Shown in pieces: positions 24,755 through 32,756 of a stretch of 64,000 nt of DNA; the first letter of the stretch is position 1, and each line of letters opens with the position of its first letter. Position numbers and translations under genes: made by a program. Under the pieces are notes generated by a model. It saw nothing but the letters and a program-made list of their open reading frames with translations. It did no database searches and was not told the origin of the DNA. The stretch lies in assembly GCA_044464485.1 (NCBI GenBank), contig JBIQLG010000010.1:12453-76452 (forward strand), given 5' to 3'. Source of the DNA: Terrimesophilobacter sp044464485. Lineage in GTDB: Bacteria; Actinomycetota; Actinomycetes; Actinomycetales; Microbacteriaceae.

Positions 24755-26053
24755 ATGATAGGAAGTATTAGGCAACGCCTGTCGTTTGCGGCACTGGCTG
24801 TGGCGATATTCTCGGCTGTGGGACTAGTTGGTTGCTCGAGTCCAAGTGATACTGGTCCCAAGACACTAACTGTTTGGTCTCCGCAGGAGCAGTGGCAAAA
24901 ATCGGCTGATTTCCTTGAGGGGAACACGGCTGCACTGGCGGAGAAATACCCGGGAGTCAAAGTCGATTTCGTACAAATCCCTTATGCAGAATACGAGGCC
25001 CGTTATCAGGCCGCGTTTAGCAGCGGTGGTCAAAACGCACCGGACGTCTTTATTGGACCCGTGCCCTACTATGTCTACCTTGGAGTCGCAGCAGAAGCAC
25101 CAGCGGACCTTCAGAAGAAGTGGAGCGCGGAGGTCGTTAATTCTATTTCCGAGGCGTTCAAGGTTGACGGTAAATGGTATGGCTACCCGGACTCCGCTGA
25201 CCTCGGGATGGAGCTTTACTACAACAAAGCGATGTTCGCCGAGGCCGGTCTTGATCCAGACAATCCACCGGCCACATTTGATGAGCTTCTTGATTATGCA
25301 AAGAAACTCGCGGTGACCGAAAGCGGCAAGATCACCCAGAACGGCATTTCCGTGCGATACGACGGCTCTCCGACAGGAATTGCCGATAAGGCGCTCCCAT
25401 ACATTCACGCTTTTGGCGGACGACTCTATGCGGAGGACTACTCGACGGCCGAGGGCTACCTGAATGGTTCTGACACTATTGCAGGGCTCACATATTTGCA
25501 GAATCTGGTCCAAGGGTCTGACGCGGTGGCCAGTTTGGAACTGGGTAACCCTGACAACACCTTTGCTCAGGGACTTTCGGCAATGACGTTCCGAGAGGCT
25601 TGGTACGCAGGATACCTCGACACCAATTCGCCAGATCTGGACTACGCAGTAGTTCCGTTGCCTACCGGCCCCGGCGGCTACCCGAAGGTGAGTTTGCTTT
25701 TCAACTGGTCGTACATGGTGTATTCCAAAGGCCCGAATCAGGAACTGGCGTGGGATTGGCTAAGGACTACATTCGATGAAAAGACTGATCTCAAGATCGC
25801 CGAAATGGAAGGATATCTTCCAGTTCTCGAGGCGAACTATTCTGAGCCGTACGTTGCTGACCGTGTTGACTATTCGGCAGTGCAGAAGCAGATGAGTGAA
25901 GGTCCCGGCCCCCAATACGCTTCGCCAATGTCAGTTCAAATCAACGCACGCATCGGTGAGGCTGTCGAAGCAATCCTGCAGGGCTCGGATGTTAAGAAAA
26001 CCGTTGATGCGGCAGTGCCCGAAATCAACGAGATGTTGAAGAAGGGAAACTAA
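24755..26053 (+). CDS. Sugar-type ABC transporter substrate-binding lipoprotein
   Basis: 432 residues. A signal peptide with lipobox LVGC is followed by SSPSD. The family-1 extracellular binding-protein pattern follows: LTVWSPQEQWQ, KYPGVKVDFVQIPYAEYEAR, APDVFIGPVPY, GYPDSADLGMELYYNKAMF. It is anchored outside the membrane and delivers a carbohydrate or sugar acid to the two permeases downstream. The ATG at 24755 is 5 bases after GAGGAG; the GTG at 24752 is too close. A 143-base gap separates it from the dehydratase gene, leaving room for a promoter. Confidence 0.9.
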   Translation: MIGSIRQRLSFAALAVAIFSAVGLVGCSSPSDTGPKTLTVWSPQEQWQKSADFLEGNTAALAEKYPGVKVDFVQIPYAEYEARYQAAFSSGGQNAPDVFIGPVPYYVYLGVAAEAPADLQKKWSAEVVNSISEAFKVDGKWYGYPDSADLGMELYYNKAMFAEAGLDPDNPPATFDELLDYAKKLAVTESGKITQNGISVRYDGSPTGIADKALPYIHAFGGRLYAEDYSTAEGYLNGSDTIAGLTYLQNLVQGSDAVASLELGNPDNTFAQGLSAMTFREAWYAGYLDTNSPDLDYAVVPLPTGPGGYPKVSLLFNWSYMVYSKGPNQELAWDWLRTTFDEKTDLKIAEMEGYLPVLEANYSEPYVADRVDYSAVQKQMSEGPGPQYASPMSVQINARIGEAVEAILQGSDVKKTVDAAVPEINEMLKKGN

Positions 26054-26056
26054 CAC

Positions 26057-26965
26057 GTGACTGTTGCAGCCCCGGTGAGCCGACGAAGGCGTGTTCGCCG
26101 GGGCTCACTCACGCCTTACCTGTTTCTGACGCCGACACTATTTTTTGTTGCCATTCTCTTCGTCGGTCCATTTCTCTACAACATCCTGATTTCGTTCTTC
26201 GACTGGTCTCTCATGCGTTCGAGCACCTTTGTTGGATTCGAGAACTATGTGGATGTTGTGACTAGCGCAAGATTTTGGAACTCGTTTAACAACACTGTCG
26301 TCTTCGCTTTGCTCACAGTGCCCGTGGGGTTCATCCTGTCTCTACTTGTAGCACTTGGTCTTCACGCACTTGCGATTCGTCGTGGATCGTCGATTATCCG
26401 AGCTCTGTACTTCATGCCTGTTGTCGCGTCCCTGACCGCAGTAGCGGCGACGTGGCAGTGGATATTCAACCCAGTGTATGGATTAGCAAACGCGCTGCTA
26501 AAGGGACTAGGGCTTCCAGGAGCCGCATGGCTCACGAGCCAAACAGAGGTTTTGCCATCTCTCGCAGCTATGTACATTTGGGCTCGATTGGGATTCAACG
26601 CGATTATTCTTCTCGCTGGCCTTAACGCCATCGACAAGAGTTATTACGAAGCTGCTCGCATCGACGGTGCAACCCGTTGGCAACTCTTCTGGAATATCAC
26701 TCTTCCATTGTTGAACCGACAAATCGTTCTGGTCGTAACTGTCGAGATTATGAATGCACTAAAGATTTTTGACCTACCGTTCGCGGCTACACAGGGCGGC
26801 CCGAGTGGTGCTAGTCGGACTCTAATCATGGAAGTGCAGCAACAGGCTTTCAAGTTTGACTCTTGGGGTATAGCGGCGGTGTACGTGCTAATTACGTTCG
26901 CGCTGATCCTGCTCATGACTTTGCTCGTGCGGCGTTTGCTTAGCCGCGATATTTCGGAGAGTTGA
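26057..26965 (+). CDS. ABC transporter permease, MalF/UgpA type
   Basis: 302 residues with a positively charged cytoplasmic N terminus (about 20 residues) and six or so membrane segments. The ATPase-contact EAA loop is YYEAARIDGATRWQLFWNITLP at about residues 195-216. The GTG at 26057 starts 3 bases after the binding-protein stop. It pairs with the next permease. No ATPase gene is present in the island, so a shared multitask ATPase (MsiK type) elsewhere in the genome must energise it. Confidence 0.92.
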   Translation: MTVAAPVSRRRRVRRGSLTPYLFLTPTLFFVAILFVGPFLYNILISFFDWSLMRSSTFVGFENYVDVVTSARFWNSFNNTVVFALLTVPVGFILSLLVALGLHALAIRRGSSIIRALYFMPVVASLTAVAATWQWIFNPVYGLANALLKGLGLPGAAWLTSQTEVLPSLAAMYIWARLGFNAIILLAGLNAIDKSYYEAARIDGATRWQLFWNITLPLLNRQIVLVVTVEIMNALKIFDLPFAATQGGPSGASRTLIMEVQQQAFKFDSWGIAAVYVLITFALILLMTLLVRRLLSRDISES

Positions 26966-26966
26966 A

Positions 26967-27827
26967 ATGGCTAATAATTCTTACGTCCTGAGACGACGGG
27001 CGCATCTGAAATCACGCATTCGTCAAGGCGCACTGGCTGCAGTTCTGTTGGCTGGTGGGCTCGTAATTGTAACTCCAATAGCTTGGGTCGCATTGTCGTC
27101 GCTTAAGCGCGCCGACGAGATACTGACGATCCCTCTCAAGTGGATACCCGATAACCTGTTCAACTTCGCGAACTATGAGGAGGTCCTTGTCAAGAACGAC
27201 TTCGGCCGCTACTTTTTGAACTCGTTCATTGTTACGGGGATGAGCATTGTAGTCAGTTTGATCGTTGCACTTTTTGCGGCGTATGCTTTCGCCTACTTCA
27301 ATTTCAAGTTTAAAGAACCGATTTTTCTTTTGGTGTTGGCTCTCTTCATGGTTCCACCAGAAGCACTCGTGATTCCTCAATACTTGATGGTGGCTAATCT
27401 CGGCCTCGTAAATTCATACTTGGGGCTGGCATTCCCAGATCTGTTTACGGTGCTTGGGGTGTATCTGCTTCGCCAGTTCATGGAGGGCATCCCAATCTCC
27501 TACGTGGAGGCCGCACGAGTCGATGGTGCGCGAGAAGTGAAGATCTTATTTCGCATTATCATGCCAATGGTCGCCCCTGCGATGGTTGTCTTCATTATTA
27601 TCAAATTTTTGTTTTCATGGAACGCGTTCCTTTGGCCATTGCTCGTCGCACAGAACGAAGCAATGTATACAGTTACCGTCGGCTTAGTTGGCTTTGCGGG
27701 TTCCACTTACATTCCCTGGAACCTCATCAACGCGGCGACAATGCTCAGCATGATGCCACTAATCGTTTTGTTCGTTACGCTTCAGCGATATCTCGTCCGC
27801 GGGGTTGCGTTGTCTGGTATGAAATAG
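26967..27827 (+). CDS. ABC transporter permease, MalG/UgpE type
   Basis: 286 residues and several membrane segments. The EAA loop is YVEAARVDGAREVKILFRIIMP at about residues 177-198. An early TPIAWVALSSLK block is typical of MalG-like subunits. The start at 26967 lies 1 base after the previous stop. It is the last intact island gene; 52 bases later the epimerase fragment and the second KGSA dehydrogenase begin, possibly in the same transcript. Confidence 0.92.
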   Translation: MANNSYVLRRRAHLKSRIRQGALAAVLLAGGLVIVTPIAWVALSSLKRADEILTIPLKWIPDNLFNFANYEEVLVKNDFGRYFLNSFIVTGMSIVVSLIVALFAAYAFAYFNFKFKEPIFLLVLALFMVPPEALVIPQYLMVANLGLVNSYLGLAFPDLFTVLGVYLLRQFMEGIPISYVEAARVDGAREVKILFRIIMPMVAPAMVVFIIIKFLFSWNAFLWPLLVAQNEAMYTVTVGLVGFAGSTYIPWNLINAATMLSMMPLIVLFVTLQRYLVRGVALSGMK

Positions 27828-27879
27828 CCGATTGCTGAAAACACGAAAAAGTGCCCAACGCACGCACGCATTCGTTTGG

Positions 27880-28051
27880 CCAATCACTCGCGTCATGCGA
27901 TGGCGAATTATCCGGGCGGCTTACCGCCCAGACGGTGGTAGCGGGTATTCCGGCGGTGGTCCCCACGATCACGGGGCGGGCGTGGATTACGGGGATCGGG
28001 CAGTACCTGCTCGACCCGAGCGATCCGTTCCCGACCGGCTTTCAGTTCTAA
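27880..28051 (+). pseudogene. Fragment of a second 4-hydroxyproline epimerase-like gene with internal deletion
   Basis: The first part encodes HSRHAMANYPG, matching HSRHAMAIYPG of the epimerase at 15215-16216. After a shift of frame the sequence continues GRLTAQTVVAG and runs to the same C terminus (GIGQYLLDPSDPFPTGFQF). Relative to the intact gene about 127 bases are missing, including the second catalytic Cys motif. The break lies at a CCGGG shared by both edges of the deletion. Identity to the intact gene is clearly below that of the adjacent dehydrogenase repeat, so this is a diverged relative, not a recent copy. No 5' part is present. Confidence 0.85.
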
Positions 28052-28066
28052 CGTCTGGAGACGAAT

Positions 28067-29557
28067 ATGACCACGCAGGATCTTGACGCCATCGCCGCGC
28101 GCGCGGCCGAAATCGCACCGCAGTGGGCGGCGGCCTCGCCGCGCGATCGGGCGAAGGCGCTCGTCGCGGCGGCAGATGCGCTCCTGGCTGCCCAGCCCGA
28201 ACTCGTTGCGACCGCGATGGAGGAGACCGGCCTTTCCGAGGCGCGCCTCTCCGGCGAACTCAAGCGCACCGCGGTGCAACTCAAGCTCTTTGCGGAGGTC
28301 GTTGTCGACGGCTCGTATCTGGATGTTCGCATCGACGACGCGGACCCTGACTTCGTTCTCGGCCCGCGGCCCGATGTTCGCCGCTACCGCATTCCGGTGG
28401 GTCCGGTGCTGAACTTCGCGGCCAGCAACTTTCCGTTCGCGTTCTCCGTCGCGGGCGGAGACACCGCGGCCGCGCTCGCCGCGGGGTGCCCGGTCATCGT
28501 CAAGGCGCACTCCGGGCATCCGCGGTTATCCGTGCAGACGGCGGAGGTCGTGGCGAAGGCGCTGGAGTCTGCCGGCGCCCCGAAGGGCACCCTGCAGGTC
28601 ATTTCCGGGCAGCAGGCCGGGGTGGATATGCTCAACGATCCGCGCATCAAGGCGGGAAGCTTCACGGGCTCGATTCGGGTCGGACGGATGCTCGCGGATA
28701 TCGCGGCAGCACGACCGACGCCCATTCCGTTCTACGGCGAGCTCGGCAGCGTGAACCCCGTGTTCGTCACCGAGGCTGCGCTGGAAGAGAATGCGGACGG
28801 CATCCTCGACGGGTTCATCACGAGCGTTTCGGGATCCGCGGGGCAACTCTGCACCAAACCGGGATTCCTGTTCGCGCCCGCCGGCTCGGCGCTCGCCGAC
28901 GGCATCGCTTCCCGCGCCGCATCGGTCGCGGAGCACCGGCTCCTGAACCCGGGCATCACCTCCGGTTACCAGTCGCGGCGCGACGCCGTACTTTCGGCAC
29001 CCGGCGTAAGAGTCCTTGCGGAAGGCGGTCTTCGCATCGATGATGACGGCCAGGGCTGGGCGACCCCCACTGTCGTCTCCGTGCCGGTGGGCGTGCTCAG
29101 GGAGCACCGCGAGGCGCTCCTCGACGAGTCGTTCGGTCCACTGTCGATCGTCGTCGAGTACGACAACGCAGACGAGCTTGCGAGCATCGCCGAGGATCTC
29201 TTCGAGGGAAACCTCACGGGCACGATTCACGCGGGTGCCGGCGAGGATTCGCCGGCTGTTCGGCATCTCGTGGACTGGATTTCGCGAAGCGCCGGGCGCG
29301 TGCTGTTCGGTGGGTGGCCAACCGGCGTCGCGGTGACTCCGGCAATGCAACACGGTGGCCCGTGGCCCGCGACGACGAACGATTCGAGCACGTCGGTGGG
29401 CACCGCGGCGATCGCGCGATTCACGAGACCGGTCGCGTACCAGAATGCTCCTCAGGAGATGCTTCCCGAGCCGCTGCGGGACGACAACCCGTGGGGTGTC
29501 CCCCAGCGCCGAAGCCGTGCGGGCGAATCGCAGAATTGGGGTAGCGTCAAACCGTAA
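28067..29557 (+). CDS. Alpha-ketoglutarate semialdehyde dehydrogenase, copy 2
   Basis: 496 residues, with the same catalytic Cys and Glu (C262, E225) and the same internal sequence as the copy at 16233-17720. Only Thr2, Asp7 and the last residues (N for D before WGSV, then KP) differ. GGAG lies before the ATG at 28067. Upstream is a diverged epimerase fragment; downstream is high-G+C core sequence. It can finish both the hydroxyproline route and the island's KdgD route, since both yield KGSA. Both copies look intact, so the cell would have two functional genes unless the repeat is an assembly error. Confidence 0.9.
   Translation: MTTQDLDAIAARAAEIAPQWAAASPRDRAKALVAAADALLAAQPELVATAMEETGLSEARLSGELKRTAVQLKLFAEVVVDGSYLDVRIDDADPDFVLGPRPDVRRYRIPVGPVLNFAASNFPFAFSVAGGDTAAALAAGCPVIVKAHSGHPRLSVQTAEVVAKALESAGAPKGTLQVISGQQAGVDMLNDPRIKAGSFTGSIRVGRMLADIAAARPTPIPFYGELGSVNPVFVTEAALEENADGILDGFITSVSGSAGQLCTKPGFLFAPAGSALADGIASRAASVAEHRLLNPGITSGYQSRRDAVLSAPGVRVLAEGGLRIDDDGQGWATPTVVSVPVGVLREHREALLDESFGPLSIVVEYDNADELASIAEDLFEGNLTGTIHAGAGEDSPAVRHLVDWISRSAGRVLFGGWPTGVAVTPAMQHGGPWPATTNDSSTSVGTAAIARFTRPVAYQNAPQEMLPEPLRDDNPWGVPQRRSRAGESQNWGSVKP
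28088..29529 (+). repeat. Direct repeat copy B (internal KGSA-dehydrogenase segment)
   Basis: Partner of 16254-17695, same orientation, constant offset 11834. The 5' divergence starts at codon 7 and the 3' divergence in the last nine codons. Such a pair could excise or amplify the 11.8-kb segment between them by homologous recombination. Confidence 0.93.
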
Positions 29558-29573
29558 TTCGAGAGGAGCGAAT

Positions 29574-30260
29574 GTGACGGATGACGCGCAGCGGAACGAG
29601 ATACCGCCCGCGGATGGCGCGGACGACCAGAGCATTGCCTCATCCGAACGAGTGAAGGCGTTTGCCGATGCCGTTGTGGCGATTGCCATGACGCTTCTCA
29701 GTCTTCCTCTGGTGGACAGCGTCAGTCAGGCCGCGGCAGACAACTTCACGACACTCCAGTGGCTGCAGGCGAACCTCTCGTCGATTCTGGTCTTTCTGAT
29801 CAGTTTCGTGGTCATCGCCAACTTTTGGATCATTCATCATCGGCTGTTCGCGCGCGTCGAGCGAGTCACGGGCGCTCTGTTGTGGATCACGGTTGCGTGG
29901 ATGCTGACGATCGTCTGGCTCCCCGTGACCACGGCCCTCACCGGGCAGATGAACTCCGATACTCCCCAGCGCGTGCTGTACATCGGGAGCATGGTGCTGG
30001 CGAGCCTGCTGCTGCTCGCAACGCGTCTCTATGTGCGCCGGCATCCGCGGCTGCATGACATCGACTCCGTCAGACTCACGCGCGGACTTGTGGCCGACAT
30101 CGTCATGACTCTCCTCTTTCTCCTCTCCCTCGGCGTCGCGGTGCTCTTCCCCGGCATCGGCTATTCGGCGTTGTTCCTCATGCTGTTGACGTCACCACTT
30201 CACGGCATGAGCATGCGGCTTGTTTCGCGCTGGTCACGTCGACGCGGTGAAGCTCAATGA
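29574..30260 (+). CDS. TMEM175-family (DUF1211) membrane protein, putative potassium channel
   Basis: 228 residues. After a hydrophilic N terminus the hallmark first-helix motif reads RVKAFADAVVAIAMTLL at about residues 27-43. Classical members have RxxxFSD, so the Ser is replaced by Ala here. Five further hydrophobic stretches follow, including FWIIHHRLF. Bacterial relatives are tetrameric K+-leak channels lacking the usual selectivity filter. The start is the GTG at 29574 after GAGAGGAG. It lies 16 bases after the KGSA dehydrogenase and overlaps the next gene by 4 bases. Confidence 0.85.
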   Translation: MTDDAQRNEIPPADGADDQSIASSERVKAFADAVVAIAMTLLSLPLVDSVSQAAADNFTTLQWLQANLSSILVFLISFVVIANFWIIHHRLFARVERVTGALLWITVAWMLTIVWLPVTTALTGQMNSDTPQRVLYIGSMVLASLLLLATRLYVRRHPRLHDIDSVRLTRGLVADIVMTLLFLLSLGVAVLFPGIGYSALFLMLLTSPLHGMSMRLVSRWSRRRGEAQ

Positions 30261-30793
30261 CATCACCAACCGATCAACGCCAGTATCAGGTCCGGTTCGA
30301 CTGGGGGGCGGATGGCGTCAAACGCATCGCGTCGGATGCCGACGTCATCGTGTGGGTCGACGTTCTCGGCTCTCCCGCTGAAAGTGCCGTGGAGGCATGG
30401 CCCGCGGGCGTCGCGGTGGTTGCCGGTTCGCTGCGAAATCGTCGTGCGGTTGCCGACTGGGTTCTGGCGCGGCAGGAACTCAAGCGGGACCGATTTTCGG
30501 TAGCCGTCATCGCCGCGGGCGAACGGGGCTCGGACGCCGAGCTGCGATTTGCGGTCGAGGACATGTTGGGTGCGGGTGCGATTGTCGATGCACTCGCCGA
30601 CACGGGCATCGACTACTGCTCGCCGGAGGCTGCCGCGGCGTGCGCCGCTTTCACTGGTTTGCGAAACGCCGTGGGGCATCTCGTGAGCGCGTCAGGAAGC
30701 GGCAAGGCGCTTGGCCGTCGTGGTCTCGCCGACGAGGTCGCGACGGCTGCGCACATCGACGCGTCGTCGGTGGTGACCGTGTTGAGGGAATAG
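30257..30793 (+). CDS. 2-phosphosulfolactate phosphatase (ComB)-like protein
   Basis: 178 residues, shorter than typical ComB. Family blocks are recognisable: VIVWVDVLGSPAESAVEAW (the strand usually reading VxxDVLRAxTT), VIAAGERG with the following ELRFAVEDMLGAGAIVDAL, and a final GLRNAVGHLVSASGSGKAL. The Mg-binding Asp of VDVL is kept. Genuine ComB acts in coenzyme M biosynthesis, which actinobacteria lack, so the cellular role here is unknown. The start overlaps the TMEM175-like stop by 4 bases. Confidence 0.75.
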   Translation: MTSPTDQRQYQVRFDWGADGVKRIASDADVIVWVDVLGSPAESAVEAWPAGVAVVAGSLRNRRAVADWVLARQELKRDRFSVAVIAAGERGSDAELRFAVEDMLGAGAIVDALADTGIDYCSPEAAAACAAFTGLRNAVGHLVSASGSGKALGRRGLADEVATAAHIDASSVVTVLRE

Positions 30794-30853
30794 TACGTTC
30801 GCACTCGATGTTCGGGGAAGGTAACCGCGCAAAAACGAGGAAGTGGAGACACC

Positions 30854-31156
30854 GTGAAAGCCGTACTGAAGGGCACCGTCATCGCCGAGGCGCCGAAGGA
30901 AGACCTCATTTCCATCGAAGGCAACTGGTATTTTCCGCCCGAAAGCGTCAAGGGCGAGTTGCTCAAGGAGAGTCCCACGCCCTACACCTGCGCCTGGAAG
31001 GGCGAGTGTCAGTACTTCAGCGTGAAGGACGGTGACACGTGGCTCCAGGACCGAGCATTCAGCTACCCGAACCCGATTCCCGCATCCTTTGATCGCGTGG
31101 GCAAGGACTACAGCAACTACGTCGCCTTCTGGAAAGAAGTGCAGGTTACCGAGTAG
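30854..31156 (+). CDS. DUF427 domain protein
   Basis: 100-residue small protein of the DUF427 family, found in many actinobacteria and without a known function. Conserved features include VIAEAPKEDLISIEGNWYFP, a CAWKGECQYFSV strand pair and a C-terminal YSNYVAFWKEV. The GTG at 30854 follows GGAG. It converges on the CGNR gene, with 53 bases between stops. Confidence 0.85.
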   Translation: MKAVLKGTVIAEAPKEDLISIEGNWYFPPESVKGELLKESPTPYTCAWKGECQYFSVKDGDTWLQDRAFSYPNPIPASFDRVGKDYSNYVAFWKEVQVTE

Positions 31157-31209
31157 CGCACTGGTCCGACTGCGCGCCCGTCGAGCGAACCGCGGCCCCG
31201 AGGTGGCCT

Positions 31210-31806
31210 TTAGCGCCGGGATCGCGCGCGATGGGCTCGCACTTTGGCGCGATTGCCGCAGCGCTGCATGGAGCACCAGCGGCGGTTGCCGCTTCGCGAC
31301 GTGTCGAGGTACACGAGGCCGCAGTCATCCGCGGAACACTGACGGATACGGTCGGCTGCGTCGCCGCCGAAAATTCGGATGGCCTCCCTCGCAACACTGG
31401 AGAGCCCCTGCTGCGCACGCAGCCTGCTCGCGCCGGCCTGACGTGAACCACCGTCGAGAACCGGCGGCACGTCGGGCATCGCGGCAAACAGGTTCAGGAT
31501 GTCGACGTCGGCCTCTGATCCTGCCTCGTGCTTAAGCGCGCACACCGCGAGTGCCGCGATCGCCGCACGCAGTCCGAGCGCATCGCTCAGTTCCCGCTCG
31601 GTGAGCTGCGGGTCGATGCGATCGATTCGCGCGCGCAGCCAGATACCGAGATCTTCCGGTGCGTGAAACTGTTCCTGGTTGTCAGGAAGCGCACCGGTGT
31701 TGGCGAAGTCCAGTGCGACGGACCCGGAGTCGAACCACCAGCGTGCTTCACCCGGCGAGGCGAACCACTGGCCGGTATCGACTGCGGCACCTTCACGCGG
31801 GGGCAT
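31210..31806 (-). CDS. CGNR zinc-finger / ABATE domain putative transcriptional regulator
   Basis: 198 residues. The N-terminal ABATE ligand-binding region has VALDFANTGA. The C-terminal CGNR zinc finger has the sequence C-ADDC-GLVYLDTSRSGNRRWCSMQRCGNR, in which four Cys and the final CGNR are intact (about residues 155-185). An Arg-rich tail follows. Family members are thought to bind DNA through the finger. The target is unknown. The neighbouring SprT-like gene on the same strand starts its own unit, 30 bases upstream. Confidence 0.88.
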   Translation of the reverse strand: MPPREGAAVDTGQWFASPGEARWWFDSGSVALDFANTGALPDNQEQFHAPEDLGIWLRARIDRIDPQLTERELSDALGLRAAIAALAVCALKHEAGSEADVDILNLFAAMPDVPPVLDGGSRQAGASRLRAQQGLSSVAREAIRIFGGDAADRIRQCSADDCGLVYLDTSRSGNRRWCSMQRCGNRAKVRAHRARSRR

Positions 31807-31836
31807 GTAACCAATCTACTCGGTTACGTCTGCGAT

Positions 31837-32325
31837 TCAGCCCGCGACCGCGCGGCGACGCATCGCGGGGGTCACTTTGCGATAACGCCACACGATGGCG
31901 TTCGCGGGGTCGAACTTTCGGGAGCACCGGCCGCACGACATGGGCCTCGTCGGTTTGCGGTACCGAAACAGTTCATGACCGCGGGGGCAGGTTCCCACCC
32001 ACGGAGCCAGGGTGTCGCCGACGGAGCCGTCGTGGGTGCGGCGGCCCGAATACCCGATGTCCCGCGCGATGACCTTCCACTTCGCACCGTGACCCGAACG
32101 CGGTCCCGCCATCGCGTGAGCGACCTCGTGCAGGAGAACCTGATGGATCTCGTCATCGTCGAAACGCGCGGCAAGGTAGCGTGACACCGTAATCCGCTTC
32201 GCCTTGAAGTCGCAGAGGCCAGCCCTCGTTTTGGCGGAATCGAAGCCGAAGGACCACTCGCGAGCATCAAGATGCAGGGCGATGAGGGCATCCGCCCAAC
32301 GGCGCACCCGAACCAGATCAGCCAC
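31837..32325 (-). CDS. SprT-like zinc metalloprotease-domain protein
   Basis: 162 residues. The zinc-protease helix is HEVAHAMAG, with an upstream SRYLAARFDDDEIHQVLL block, and a late GHGAKWK motif supplies the third ligand. The C-terminal zinc ribbon has C-x2-GH and C-GRC pairs. SprT-like proteins are related to the Spartan protease; bacterial members are poorly studied. The start is the ATG at 32325. It lies 30 bases before the CGNR gene on the same strand. Confidence 0.87.
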   Translation of the reverse strand: MADLVRVRRWADALIALHLDAREWSFGFDSAKTRAGLCDFKAKRITVSRYLAARFDDDEIHQVLLHEVAHAMAGPRSGHGAKWKVIARDIGYSGRRTHDGSVGDTLAPWVGTCPRGHELFRYRKPTRPMSCGRCSRKFDPANAIVWRYRKVTPAMRRRAVAG

Positions 32326-32384
32326 GTTGAGACGATAACCCGAGCAACCGACGTGATGCGGTCAACTCTCCGGCGCGGCCGCAG

Positions 32385-32756
32385 TCACAGCGCGCGGCCG
32401 AGCCAAAGCCCCAATCCCGCAAGGACGACCGCGAGGGCCAGCATCCCGAACGTATTGGCGACAACTGCCCACACGCGCCGATCCTGCAGCAGGCGCAAAC
32501 TGTGAAAACTCGTCGTGCTGAACGCGGTGAAACCGCCCACAAGGCCGACGCCAAGTCCAAGCCCCCACGGTTCGGGAAGAACATGAGAGGCCAGCAAGCC
32601 CGTGACCACGCCGAGCGAAAACGCCCCCAGCGTGTTGATGAGAGTCATGGCTACCGGGTAAGTCGGACGTACGCGGCGATGCACTGCGCCGTTGATCGCC
32701 AGCCGCAGTGCTGCGCCAATTCCGCCACCGATGGCCACGAGCAGGCTCGTCACCAT
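32385..32756 (-). CDS. crcB: Fluoride channel CrcB/FluC, second subunit
   Basis: 123 residues with four hydrophobic helices. FluC motifs: GGGIGAALRLAI at the N terminus, TLINTLGAFSLGV (the Asn-containing pore helix), and GFTAFSTTSF (the Phe-box and Ser/Thr track). It exports toxic fluoride by forming a dual-topology dimer. It starts at 32756, overlapping the last base of the stop of the other FluC gene. This gives the two-gene heterodimer arrangement usual in Gram-positive bacteria. Confidence 0.92.
   Translation of the reverse strand: MVTSLLVAIGGGIGAALRLAINGAVHRRVRPTYPVAMTLINTLGAFSLGVVTGLLASHVLPEPWGLGLGVGLVGGFTAFSTTSFHSLRLLQDRRVWAVVANTFGMLALAVVLAGLGLWLGRAL

Noticed and set aside
17721..28066. 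Search for integrase, transposase, tRNA or attachment-site repeats that would explain island entry
   Set aside because: None seen; the only flanking repeats are the dehydrogenase copies.
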